In this document: positions 1-6,104 of the stretch, piece after piece
Layout of the letters: each line of letters starts with the position of its first letter
Numbering within the stretch: the stretch's first letter is position 1
Origin: Candidatus Omnitrophota bacterium
GTDB taxonomy: Bacteria; Omnitrophota; Koll11; Gygaellales; Profunditerraquicolaceae
NCBI GenBank assembly: GCA_026387515.1
Contig: JAPLLP010000271.1
Span: forward strand, 19,654 to 28,561
Direction of reading: 5' to 3'
Length of the DNA stretch: 8,908 bases
Notes under the pieces: generated by a model
The model's input: only the letters and a program-made list of their open reading frames with translations
Database searches by the model: none
What the model was told of the DNA's origin: nothing
Translations under genes and position numbers: made by a program

Positions 1-120
1 CGTAATGATTTGTTCCGTTTTGGCGGATGGATCATTATGAGGCGATGGGTTTCTCAGTTTAAAAAAGATCCGTTTATCGGAAGATTACAAAAGGCAAAAG
101 AGCACCTAAAAGTTAAATAG
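1..120 (+). CDS. 3' end of an unidentified protein-coding gene (partial)
   Basis: Reading frame 1 is open from the window edge to a TAG at 118-120 and gives 39 residues ending in KEHLKVK. The tail is basic and amphipathic, with an aromatic stretch (LFRFGGWIIMRRW) that could be a membrane-adjacent helix. I cannot assign a family from this fragment. The next gene starts 4 nt after the stop, so the two are almost certainly co-transcribed and possibly translationally coupled. The frame is short, so its being coding rests mainly on its clean run into the next gene's start region. Confidence 0.55.
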   Translation, partial: RNDLFRFGGWIIMRRWVSQFKKDPFIGRLQKAKEHLKVK

Positions 121-124
121 GAGA

Positions 125-1048
125 ATGTTTTCTAGGATAGCTGAAAGATTCAGCCGTTTATTGGTTTTATGGGTGGTTGTTTCCGCCGGCCTGGGGTATA
201 TTTTCCCTCAGGCCTTTTTGCCGCTTCAGCCGTTTACCGACTGGTTTTTTGCTTGCACCATGTTTGGGATCGGATGCCTGTTGTCCGGGGAAGACTTTGC
301 GCCGATACTTAAACGCCCAAAATTAGTCTTGCTTGGGACGCTGGCGCAGTTTAGTATTATGCCGTTGCTTGCGTTTTTTATCATTAAAGCGCTTGGGCTT
401 ACTCCGGCCTTGGCCGTGGGGTTGATTTTGGCTGCGGCTGTACCTGATGCTATGGCCGCGGGTGTAATGTCTTATCTTGCTGAGGCTGATGTGGCGTTTT
501 CGGTAGCGTTGACAACCGCCACAACACTTGTTTCTCCGGTGGTAACTCCTGCCTTGACGTATTTTTTGGGCCGGGCTTTTATACCAATCCCGTTTTGGCC
601 GATGTTCAAGAGTATTATGATCATGGTAATCTTGCCGCTTTTTGCGGGATTATGGGTGCATCAGCAGTTCCGCAAGCCCGTGACAGCGCTAAGGCCTGTT
701 TTTCCCGCGCTTTCCACGCTTTTTATCGCCTTTATCTGCGGGTTGGTGGTGGCACTCAACAAAGATGCCCTAGGTAAAGTCACTAGCATGGTGTTTGTGG
801 CCGTGATATTACTTAATGTGCTTGGTCTTTTCTTGGGTTATCTTGCGGGCAAAGCCTTTCGACTTAACCTTAAGCAATGCCGCACTCTGGCCATTAACGT
901 TGGCATGCAGAATGCGGGGATGGGGGCAGTGTTGGCGATCAAGCATATCTCTGCCGAAGCGGCGATCCCTAACGCCCTTTTTGCCACCTGGTGTATTATA
1001 AGCGCTGCCGTGTTGGCCGGGATCTGGTCAGTGCACCCGAAAAAATAA
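125..1048 (+). CDS. Bile acid:sodium symporter (BASS/SBF) family transporter
   Basis: The 307-residue protein is an integral inner-membrane transporter of the BASS fold, with about nine or ten hydrophobic segments. Family landmarks are FGIGCLLSGEDF (47-58), AQFSIMP (74-80), the crossover region VPDAMAAGVMSYLA (106-119), FSVALTTATTLVSP (125-138) and NVGMQNAG (258-265). Known members move organic anions (bile acids, pantoate, keto acids) with sodium; the substrate here cannot be read from sequence. Compared from memory with the Neisseria ASBT homologue, Gln75, Ser126, Thr130 and Gln262 are kept. The Ser-Asn pair that ligates sodium is Ala112-Gly113, the usual Glu before VGMQ is Asn258, and Asp108 replaces a Gly. 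The ATG at 125 is chosen because it precedes TM1 at a normal distance. Its GGAG (120-123) is only 1 nt from the ATG, so reinitiation after the upstream TAG is more likely than a normal ribosome site. Confidence 0.88.
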   Translation: MFSRIAERFSRLLVLWVVVSAGLGYIFPQAFLPLQPFTDWFFACTMFGIGCLLSGEDFAPILKRPKLVLLGTLAQFSIMPLLAFFIIKALGLTPALAVGLILAAAVPDAMAAGVMSYLAEADVAFSVALTTATTLVSPVVTPALTYFLGRAFIPIPFWPMFKSIMIMVILPLFAGLWVHQQFRKPVTALRPVFPALSTLFIAFICGLVVALNKDALGKVTSMVFVAVILLNVLGLFLGYLAGKAFRLNLKQCRTLAINVGMQNAGMGAVLAIKHISAEAAIPNALFATWCIISAAVLAGIWSVHPKK

Positions 1049-1050
1049 TC

Positions 1051-1079
1051 TTGACTGCCGGGCTTAATTCTAATAGAAT
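1051..1079 (+). promoter_or_regulatory. Sigma70-type promoter for carB leader transcript
   Basis: TTGACT (1051-1056) and TAGAAT (1074-1079) are separated by exactly 17 bp, one mismatch from consensus in the first box and two in the second. Transcription would start near 1086, giving a 5' leader of about 150 nt before carB. It begins 3 nt after the transporter stop codon, so carB has its own promoter rather than relying on read-through. Confidence 0.65.
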
Positions 1080-1085
1080 GGAGAA

Positions 1086-1234
1086 AATAATGTATTAGCA
1101 TCAAGGGTGCAGCTTAATGAATCGGGCAAAAACGCAAGCAGGGGTTTTTAGGCAACTCTTATAAATAATAAGGGTTGCCTATTTTTTTGCTTTGTCTGCC
1201 TAAATCTTAATCACTTTCAGGGGAGGTTTTATAC
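1086..1234 (+). promoter_or_regulatory. Structured 5' leader of carB, candidate attenuator
   Basis: This is the region between the predicted start of transcription and carB. It contains a small hairpin (GCATC 1098-1102 with GGTGC 1106-1110), a possible AAAAAC/GTTTTT stem (1128-1133 with 1144-1149), and the terminator hairpin at 1150-1180. AAGGGTGC (1103-1110) resembles the terminator's 3' arm AAGGGTTGCC (1170-1179), so it could pair with the terminator's 5' arm as an antiterminator. This pairing is imperfect. No PyrR-box or known riboswitch core is recognisable. The carB ribosome site AGGGGAGG (1219-1226) lies 8 nt before the ATG, outside all these hairpins. Confidence 0.4.
1150..1188 (+). 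terminator. Intrinsic terminator within carB leader
   Basis: AGGCAACTCTTAT (1150-1162) pairs with ATAAGGGTTGCCT (1168-1180) as a 13-bp stem with one T-G wobble and a 5-nt AAATA loop. It is followed by a seven-T run at 1182-1188. This is a textbook rho-independent terminator. It could simply end the transporter transcript, but it lies about 64 nt downstream of the predicted carB promoter and upstream of carB, so it would also act as a transcription attenuator for carB. Confidence 0.85.
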
Positions 1235-4200
1235 ATGCCAAGAAGAACGGATATCAGGAAGGTTTTAATCATTGGTTCCGGACCCATAATTATTGGGCAG
1301 GCCTGTGAATTTGATTATTCCGGGACCCAGGCCTGTAAAGCCCTGCGCGAAGAAGGTTATGAGATAGTCCTGGTTAATTCTAATCCCGCGACTATCATGA
1401 CCGACCCAGGGATGGCAGATAAGACTTATATAGAGCCGCTTACTGTCGAAAGTTTAACTAGGGTAATTGTCAAGGAGAAGCCTGACGCGCTCTTGCCGAA
1501 TCTGGGAGGGCAGACCGGCTTGAACCTCGCCTCCGCATTACATAAGGCAGGGGTGTTAGATAAATACAAAGTCAAGATTATCGGAGTAAAAGCCGATGCG
1601 AATGAGCGAGGAGAGGATCGCGAAGCATTCAAGGAGACGATGAAAAAACTCGGCATACCTGTGCCGCGCTCACAGATCTGTCATTCTGAAGAGGAGGCTT
1701 TAAAAGTAGCTCAGGACTTAGGCTATCCGGTAGTTATCCGTCCGGCTTATACGTTGGGAGGCACAGGCGGCGGGATAGCTTACAATACCGAAGACATACG
1801 TATTCTGGCTAACCGCGGCCTCAATGCCAGCCTGATCCATCAGGTTTTAATTGAAGAAGCGGTTATCGGATGGGAAGAGCTTGAGCTTGAAGTGGTGCGT
1901 GATGAAAAAAATCAGAAGATTACGGTATGCTTTATTGAAAACATTGACGCCATGGGGGTGCATACGGGAGACAGTTTTTGCGTTGCGCCTATGCTGACTG
2001 TCCCGCAGCAACTGCAGAAAAGAATGCAGGAGCTTTCCTATAATATAGTGGATGCAATCGGAGTAGTAGGAGGCACCAATATACAGTTTGCCCATAATCT
2101 GAAAGATGATCGTTTGGTGGCTATTGAAATCAACCCCCGCACCTCACGTTCATCAGCCCTTGCGTCAAAGGCAACCGGTTTTCCTATCGCGCGCGTTTCC
2201 ACAAAATTAGCCGCCGGGATTACCCTTGATGAAATCCCATACTGGAGAAAGGGAACGTTGGAAAAATATGAACCGTCGGGTGAATACGTGGTGATTAAAT
2301 TCGCCCGCTGGACTTTTGAGAAATTCCGCCAGGCAAAGGATATCCTTGGCACGCAGATGAAGGCGGTGGGTGAAGTGATGAGCATCGCCAAGACATTCAA
2401 AGAAGCATTTCAGAAATCCATAAGGTCGCTTGAAATAGGGAGGTATGGGTTAGGATTTGCTAAAGATTTTAACAGTCTATCCTTAGAAGAGTTGAAATCC
2501 CGGCTTGCATATCCGACAAGCGAACGCGTGTTCCTGATGTATGAGGCGTTGCGCAAAGGTATGAGCCCGGAAGATCTTTATAATCTTACCTATATTGGTC
2601 GGTGGTTTATCAATGAAATGAGAGAAATAGTAGGGTTTGAGGAAGAGATGCTTCAATTTGGCTGGCAGAGGATTCCCGACGATTTATTACGCAAGGCCAA
2701 AGAATGGGGATTTAGCGATAGATATCTTGCCAAGATATTCAAGGTAAAAGAGCAAGAGGTGCGCGTGCGCAGAAAAAAACTTATCGGTAATGCCCGTTTC
2801 GAGCCTGTGCCGGTCAGCGGCGTAAAGAATGCCGCCTATTATTATTCTACTTATACCCCCGGCAGCGATATGGTGCCGGTTTCGGGAAAAAAGAAGGTTC
2901 TTATTTTGGGGGGTGGCCCCAATCGTATCGGCCAGGGTATTGAGTTTGATTATACCTGTGTGCACGCGGCATTTGCGCTGAGGGATGAGGGTTTAGAATC
3001 GATCATGATCAATTGTAACCCTGAGACAGTTTCTACCGATTACGATACTTCCGATAAGCTTTATTTTGAACCCCTGACAGTGGAAGACGTCTTGGCTATT
3101 TGGGAGAAAGAAAGGCCTATTGGCGCAATCGTGCAGTTCGGTGGACAGACTCCGCTGAACATTGCCGCAGAGCTTGAGCAGAATGGGGTAAAAATACTCG
3201 GCACAAGTACCAGTAGTATTGCCTTTGCCGAAGACCGGGAGTTGTTCCGGCAGAAGATGATTGAATTAGGCATCCGGCAGACAGAGGGTGGGACGGTATT
3301 TTCGCTGGAAGATGCGGTTAAGCTTGCCCAACGCATCGGTTATCCGGTAATGGTCAGGCCTTCGTTTGTTTTGGGTGGCCGGGGGATGGAGGTAATCTAC
3401 GACGAAGAGATGCTGCTTAGATACGCCAGGGAAGCAATACAGGTCAGTCCCGAATACCCCATGTTAATTGACCGTTTTTTAGAGAATGCTATCGAATGCG
3501 AGGTGGATGCTCTTTGCGATGGTAATGAGACCTTTATAGCTGCGGTAATGGAACATATTGAGCATGCGGGGATCCATTCCGGGGATTCCGCGTGCACTAT
3601 CCCTTCGCGTACCATAAAAGCCGAACATCTAAAAACGATAAACAGCTGGACAGAGATGATTGCCCGGGAATTAAAGGTTGCCGGGTTAATTAATATCCAG
3701 TTTGCCATATGCGAAGATAAGCTTTATATCTTAGAGGCGAACCCGCGCGCCTCGCGCACAGTTCCGCTGGTTTCAAAAACTATCGGTATACCTCTGGCGT
3801 GTATTGCCACGCTTCTAATGCTGGGCAAGAAAATAAGCGATTTTCCGGAGCTCATTCACCGTAAGCTCGCTTACGTCTCGGTAAAAGAGGCGGTATTTCC
3901 ATTCAATATGTTTCCTGAGGTTGATCCTGTATTAGGGCCTGAGATGCGCGCGACCGGGGAAGTCATGGGGATCGGGCCGGATTTTGGCACCGCTTTTTAT
4001 AAGGCCCAGGAATCAGCAGGCACAAAATTGCCGACAGAAGGCACTGTATTGATCACGGTGACGGATGCGTCTAAACAAGAACTTTTTCCCATTGCTTTAA
4101 AACTATCGCAGCTGGGATTTAGGATTCTGGCCACGGAAAACACGCACCGTTTTTTAAAAGAGAATGGCCTTCAGACGAATCTCATCAAGAAACTCCACGA

Positions 4201-4468
4201 GGGCAGGCCTAATATTGCCGATGCGATCAAAAACAGGGAGATAAGCCTGATCATCAATACGCCTATAGGCAGGAAAAGCGCTTATGATGATAGCTATATT
4301 CGCATGCTTGCTATCCAATATAAGATCTCTTATGTAACGACCATGGCTGCCGCGCGGGCGACTGTGGATGGGATCGGTTCGATAAAAAATGGCCAGAGTC
4401 AGCCGGTATCTTTACAGGAATACCACGGGATGTTAAAACAAAAAGAGGAGCAAAAAGTGCGATCGTAA
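1235..4468 (+). CDS. carB: Carbamoyl-phosphate synthase large subunit
   Basis: This 1077-residue protein is full length for the family. It makes carbamoyl phosphate from bicarbonate, ammonia and two ATP for arginine and pyrimidine synthesis in the cytoplasm. The duplicated ATP-grasp architecture is clear. The first half has IIGSGPIIIGQACEFDYSG near the N-terminus, a glycine loop GGTGGG (175-180) and EINPRTSRSSALASKATG. The second half restarts at KVLILGGGPNRIGQG (554-568), with GGRGMEV (714-720) and EANPRASRTVPLVSK. An oligomerisation region lies between them. The C-terminal MGS-like regulatory domain starts near 935. Lys947, Thr967, Thr970, Lys986 and Asn1008 appear to match E. coli nucleotide-effector residues (aligned from memory), although the usual G of the xGT loop is Asn969. 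The start is supported by AGGGGAGG 8 nt upstream. The small subunit carA, which supplies ammonia from glutamine, is not in the window. The stop codon abuts the RNA element preceding the next gene, so the two genes are probably one transcript. Confidence 0.97.
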   Translation: MPRRTDIRKVLIIGSGPIIIGQACEFDYSGTQACKALREEGYEIVLVNSNPATIMTDPGMADKTYIEPLTVESLTRVIVKEKPDALLPNLGGQTGLNLASALHKAGVLDKYKVKIIGVKADANERGEDREAFKETMKKLGIPVPRSQICHSEEEALKVAQDLGYPVVIRPAYTLGGTGGGIAYNTEDIRILANRGLNASLIHQVLIEEAVIGWEELELEVVRDEKNQKITVCFIENIDAMGVHTGDSFCVAPMLTVPQQLQKRMQELSYNIVDAIGVVGGTNIQFAHNLKDDRLVAIEINPRTSRSSALASKATGFPIARVSTKLAAGITLDEIPYWRKGTLEKYEPSGEYVVIKFARWTFEKFRQAKDILGTQMKAVGEVMSIAKTFKEAFQKSIRSLEIGRYGLGFAKDFNSLSLEELKSRLAYPTSERVFLMYEALRKGMSPEDLYNLTYIGRWFINEMREIVGFEEEMLQFGWQRIPDDLLRKAKEWGFSDRYLAKIFKVKEQEVRVRRKKLIGNARFEPVPVSGVKNAAYYYSTYTPGSDMVPVSGKKKVLILGGGPNRIGQGIEFDYTCVHAAFALRDEGLESIMINCNPETVSTDYDTSDKLYFEPLTVEDVLAIWEKERPIGAIVQFGGQTPLNIAAELEQNGVKILGTSTSSIAFAEDRELFRQKMIELGIRQTEGGTVFSLEDAVKLAQRIGYPVMVRPSFVLGGRGMEVIYDEEMLLRYAREAIQVSPEYPMLIDRFLENAIECEVDALCDGNETFIAAVMEHIEHAGIHSGDSACTIPSRTIKAEHLKTINSWTEMIARELKVAGLINIQFAICEDKLYILEANPRASRTVPLVSKTIGIPLACIATLLMLGKKISDFPELIHRKLAYVSVKEAVFPFNMFPEVDPVLGPEMRATGEVMGIGPDFGTAFYKAQESAGTKLPTEGTVLITVTDASKQELFPIALKLSQLGFRILATENTHRFLKENGLQTNLIKKLHEGRPNIADAIKNREISLIINTPIGRKSAYDDSYIRMLAIQYKISYVTTMAAARATVDGIGSIKNGQSQPVSLQEYHGMLKQKEEQKVRS

Positions 4469-4518
4469 CACCCCGCGCTAAGCGGAATTGCGCGGGTGTT
4501 CGCTATTGCGAAGGGGGG
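4469..4518 (+). ncRNA. Two-hairpin leader RNA element, copy 1 (before GuaA-like gene)
   Basis: It begins at the base after the carB stop. P1 is CACC-[C bulge]-CGCGC (4469-4478) paired with GCGCGGGTG (4490-4498), closing an 11-nt loop TAAGCGGAATT. P2 follows with no gap: TTCGC (4499-4503), loop TATT, GCGAA (4508-4512). P2 runs straight into the Shine-Dalgarno GGGGGG (4513-4518), and the ATG is at 4524. The same layout, at the same length to the base, occurs at 5601-5658. Inner P1 pairs 1 and 4 differ between copies by compensatory changes, which argues for a conserved RNA structure. It may be a cis-regulatory RNA, a translation-initiation element or a protein-binding leader. I do not recognise it as a named family. 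Confidence 0.7.
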
Positions 4519-4523
4519 TCCAA

Positions 4524-5492
4524 ATGCCACAGGTAAAAGAAATCACCGTTACTCAGTTGGACACGCAAGAGTTCATCAAGGAAAAGGTAAGCGAGGTCTC
4601 TCAAGTCGTAGGTAATGGCGTTGCTATTAACGCGCTTTCAGGAGGAGTAGATTCATCAGCGGTGACTATGCTTGGGCACAAAGCACTGGGGGATAGGCTC
4701 AAGACTTACTTTGTAGACAACGGGATCATGCGCGAGGGAGAACCGCAACAGATAGTTTCCGTGTTTAAAAGCCTGGGAGTGAATGTTCAGATAATTGACG
4801 CCCAGGATGATTTCTTCGGCGCGCTTAGAGGTATTACAGATCCCGAAGAAAAACGCGAGGCGATCACCCAGACGTTTTACAAAAAGGTTTTCGGCAATCT
4901 GGTAAGAAAAAGTAAGGCAAAATACCTATTGCAAGGGACTATACTTACGGATATTGACGAGACGATCGCAGGGATCAAACGTCAACACAATGTTTTTGAA
5001 CAGTTAGGTATTGATCCGCAAGAGGCTTTCGGGTATAAAATTATTGAGCCGTTGGTGCAATTGAGAAAAGACGGAGTGCGTAAGGTTGCTCAAGATCTGG
5101 GCCTGCCCGTTTCCATTTATAACCGTATGCCTTTTCCGGGGCCAGCGCTTTCTGCGCGGGTAATCGGAGAGGCCACTCCGGAGCGGATTGGCTTGGTGCG
5201 CAAGGCAACCTCCATCACAGAGCAGGAGCTTGCTTCGATCAAGGCTTTTCAGTACATGGCAATACTGCATAACGACCGGGTTACCGGAATGCGCGATAAT
5301 AAAAGAGATTTCGGGCATCAGATTGAAATACGCTGCTGGGATAGCATCGATGCGCGCCAGGCCCGGCCCACACAATTGCCTTTTAGTCTATTAGAGAGAT
5401 TGGCGCAAAGGATTGTTACGGAGGTCCCGGGCGTTGTCAGCGTTACCTACAATATTACTACCAAACCGCCTTCTACCATGGAGGCAGTATAA
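4524..5492 (+). CDS. GMP synthase ATP-pyrophosphatase subunit (GuaA C-terminal type), no glutaminase domain
   Basis: The 322-residue protein matches the ATPPase plus dimerisation half of GMP synthase, which adenylates XMP and aminates it to GMP. The PP-loop LSGGVDSS (38-45), FVDNG (63-67), YLLQGTI (134-140), IEPL (174-177) and the archaeal-like RMPFPGP (201-207) are visible. The protein ends at KPPSTME (314-320), the family's usual terminus. It lacks the N-terminal class I glutaminase domain found in most bacterial GuaA, so it needs a separate glutaminase or free ammonia. Oddities are QHNVFEQLGIDP (154-165) where the HHNVGGLP motif is expected, PGPALSAR instead of PGPGLxxR, and a C-terminal EAV rather than EWE. 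It may therefore be a GuaA paralogue with another substrate. The start is ATG 4524, with AAGGGGGG (4511-4518) ahead of it. An upstream in-frame TTG at 4488 lies inside the RNA hairpins and is not preferred. Confidence 0.82.
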   Translation: MPQVKEITVTQLDTQEFIKEKVSEVSQVVGNGVAINALSGGVDSSAVTMLGHKALGDRLKTYFVDNGIMREGEPQQIVSVFKSLGVNVQIIDAQDDFFGALRGITDPEEKREAITQTFYKKVFGNLVRKSKAKYLLQGTILTDIDETIAGIKRQHNVFEQLGIDPQEAFGYKIIEPLVQLRKDGVRKVAQDLGLPVSIYNRMPFPGPALSARVIGEATPERIGLVRKATSITEQELASIKAFQYMAILHNDRVTGMRDNKRDFGHQIEIRCWDSIDARQARPTQLPFSLLERLAQRIVTEVPGVVSVTYNITTKPPSTMEAV

Positions 5493-5517
5493 AATAGAGC
5501 TAAATTATTTAAGGGTC

Positions 5518-5545
5518 TTGACAAATGTCCTTCCGGTAGTATAAT
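5518..5545 (+). promoter_or_regulatory. Near-perfect sigma70 promoter for exported-protein gene
   Basis: TTGACA (5518-5523) and TATAAT (5540-5545) are both exact consensus, with a 16-bp spacer. Transcription would start near 5552 and give a leader of about 104 nt that includes copy 2 of the two-hairpin RNA element. Exact consensus boxes suggest high expression, so any control is likely to be post-initiation. Confidence 0.85.
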
Positions 5546-5585
5546 TAATTATCCGAATATTCAGAAATACGGAAATAGATAGGGA

Positions 5586-5643
5586 TGTTCACTACTGCTA
5601 CACCCGGCCCAGATCGGATTTGGGCCGGTGTTCGCTACTGCGA
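5586..5643 (+). repeat. Imperfect 15-nt direct repeat flanking P1 of RNA element copy 2
   Basis: TGTTCACTACTGCTA (5586-5600) and TGTTCGCTACTGCGA (5629-5643) match at 13 of 15 positions and bracket the P1 hairpin. The downstream copy forms the P2 hairpin; the two changes in the upstream copy remove its self-pairing. Copy 1 of the element, before the GuaA-like gene, has no equivalent upstream repeat. Confidence 0.5.
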
Positions 5644-5649
5644 AGGAGG
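5601..5649 (+). ncRNA. Two-hairpin leader RNA element, copy 2 (before exported-protein gene)
   Basis: P1 is CACC-[C bulge]-GGCCC (5601-5610) paired with GGGCCGGTG (5622-5630), closing an 11-nt loop AGATCGGATTT. P2 is TTCGC (5631-5635), loop TACT, GCGAA (5640-5644). The Shine-Dalgarno AAGGAGG (5643-5649) overlaps the P2 3' arm, and the ATG is at 5656. From the first C to the end of the ATG it is 58 nt, exactly as in copy 1. The final 32 nt match copy 1 at 26 positions, while the P1 arms change with pairing kept. It lies in the untranslated leader of a strong promoter, so it is transcribed. Its function is unknown. Confidence 0.7.
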
Positions 5650-5655
5650 ATTAGA

Positions 5656-6036
5656 ATGGTAAGGATAACGGTATTGGCAGTGATCATGTGTGTGGCGTTA
5701 GGCATGGTGGGAATGATAATTCCCGCTTATTCCGAACAGCCGGTAGAACCTCAGCAGGTAGCAAGTGTTATCACGACTGAAATAGTGTCTGTGGATCTGG
5801 ATAAATCGACCTTGGCGCTCAGCGTAGCTCACGATCCAAATGTCAATGCTAGCGGAAAGTTGACTATTTCGGTTATGCCCGAGACAAAGATTCTTAACGG
5901 GGATCAGGTTTTAAAGCTTTCTGACCTTAAGGCAGGGGATAAGGTTACTGTTAAGTATACTACCGATGCTTCTGGAACATGGAAAGTAGAAAGCATCAGC
6001 CTGCAACCCGTAGAACCAGCATCTATTGCTAAATAA
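5656..6036 (+). CDS. Small exported protein with DUF5666-like beta domain
   Basis: The 126-residue product has a signal peptide: Arg3, a hydrophobic core to about residue 22, and a likely signal peptidase I site after AYS (24-26). No lipobox is present, because the only Cys (12) is preceded by Met. The mature part is about 100 residues, Cys-free and beta-rich. Segments TEIVSVDLDKSTLAL (41-55), KLTISVMPETKIL (68-80), LSDLKAGDKVTVKY (88-101) and WKVESISL (109-116) follow the pattern 'strand, T-x-I, D-L-x-x-G-D-x-V-x-V, strand' of small OB-like DUF5666-type domains. It should act in the periplasm or outside the cell; its role is unknown. The ATG at 5656 has AAGGAGG six nt upstream. The frame is open back to a TTG at 5620, but that stretch is the RNA element. 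The gene has its own promoter and ends just before a strong hairpin, so it is probably monocistronic. Confidence 0.8.
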   Translation: MVRITVLAVIMCVALGMVGMIIPAYSEQPVEPQQVASVITTEIVSVDLDKSTLALSVAHDPNVNASGKLTISVMPETKILNGDQVLKLSDLKAGDKVTVKYTTDASGTWKVESISLQPVEPASIAK

Positions 6037-6046
6037 GATAAGTCAA

Positions 6047-6083
6047 TATAGTGGCGGTTCTTTTATAAGGGACCGCCACTATA
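6047..6083 (+). terminator. Strong hairpin, probable terminator lacking a T-tract
   Basis: TATAGTGGCGGTTC (6047-6060) pairs with GGACCGCCACTATA (6070-6083) as a 14-bp stem with one T-G wobble and a 9-nt loop. It sits 10 nt after the stop of the exported-protein gene. What follows is AAAATTTAGG rather than a T-run, so it is not a classical intrinsic terminator in either direction. It may be a 3'-end stabilising hairpin. As DNA it could be an operator for the ArsR-type gene that starts 21 nt later. Confidence 0.55.
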
Positions 6084-6104
6084 AAATTTAGGGCTTAAAA
6101 CCGG

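Noticed and set aside
1078..1098. ATG-GAG-AAA-ATA-ATG-TAT-TAG as a leader peptide for carB attenuation
   Set aside because: It overlaps the -10 box, would lie upstream of the predicted transcription start, and has no ribosome site or run of regulatory codons.
1121..1180. Fragments resembling a c-di-GMP-I riboswitch (GGGCAAA, ACGCAAGC)
   Set aside because: The order and spacing are wrong, and the rest of the aptamer core, including the tetraloop and receptor helices, is absent.
2038..2400. 120-codon open frame on the minus strand inside carB (with similar ones at 1426-1656, 3061-3336, 3397-3708 and 5004-5375)
   Set aside because: These lie opposite well-conserved coding sequence, have no ribosome sites or family resemblance, and are explained as shadows of the + strand genes.
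4488..4523. N-terminal extension of the GuaA-like protein from TTG 4488
   Set aside because: The Shine-Dalgarno at 4511-4518 lies downstream of it, and the extension is RNA-hairpin sequence shared with an unrelated gene.
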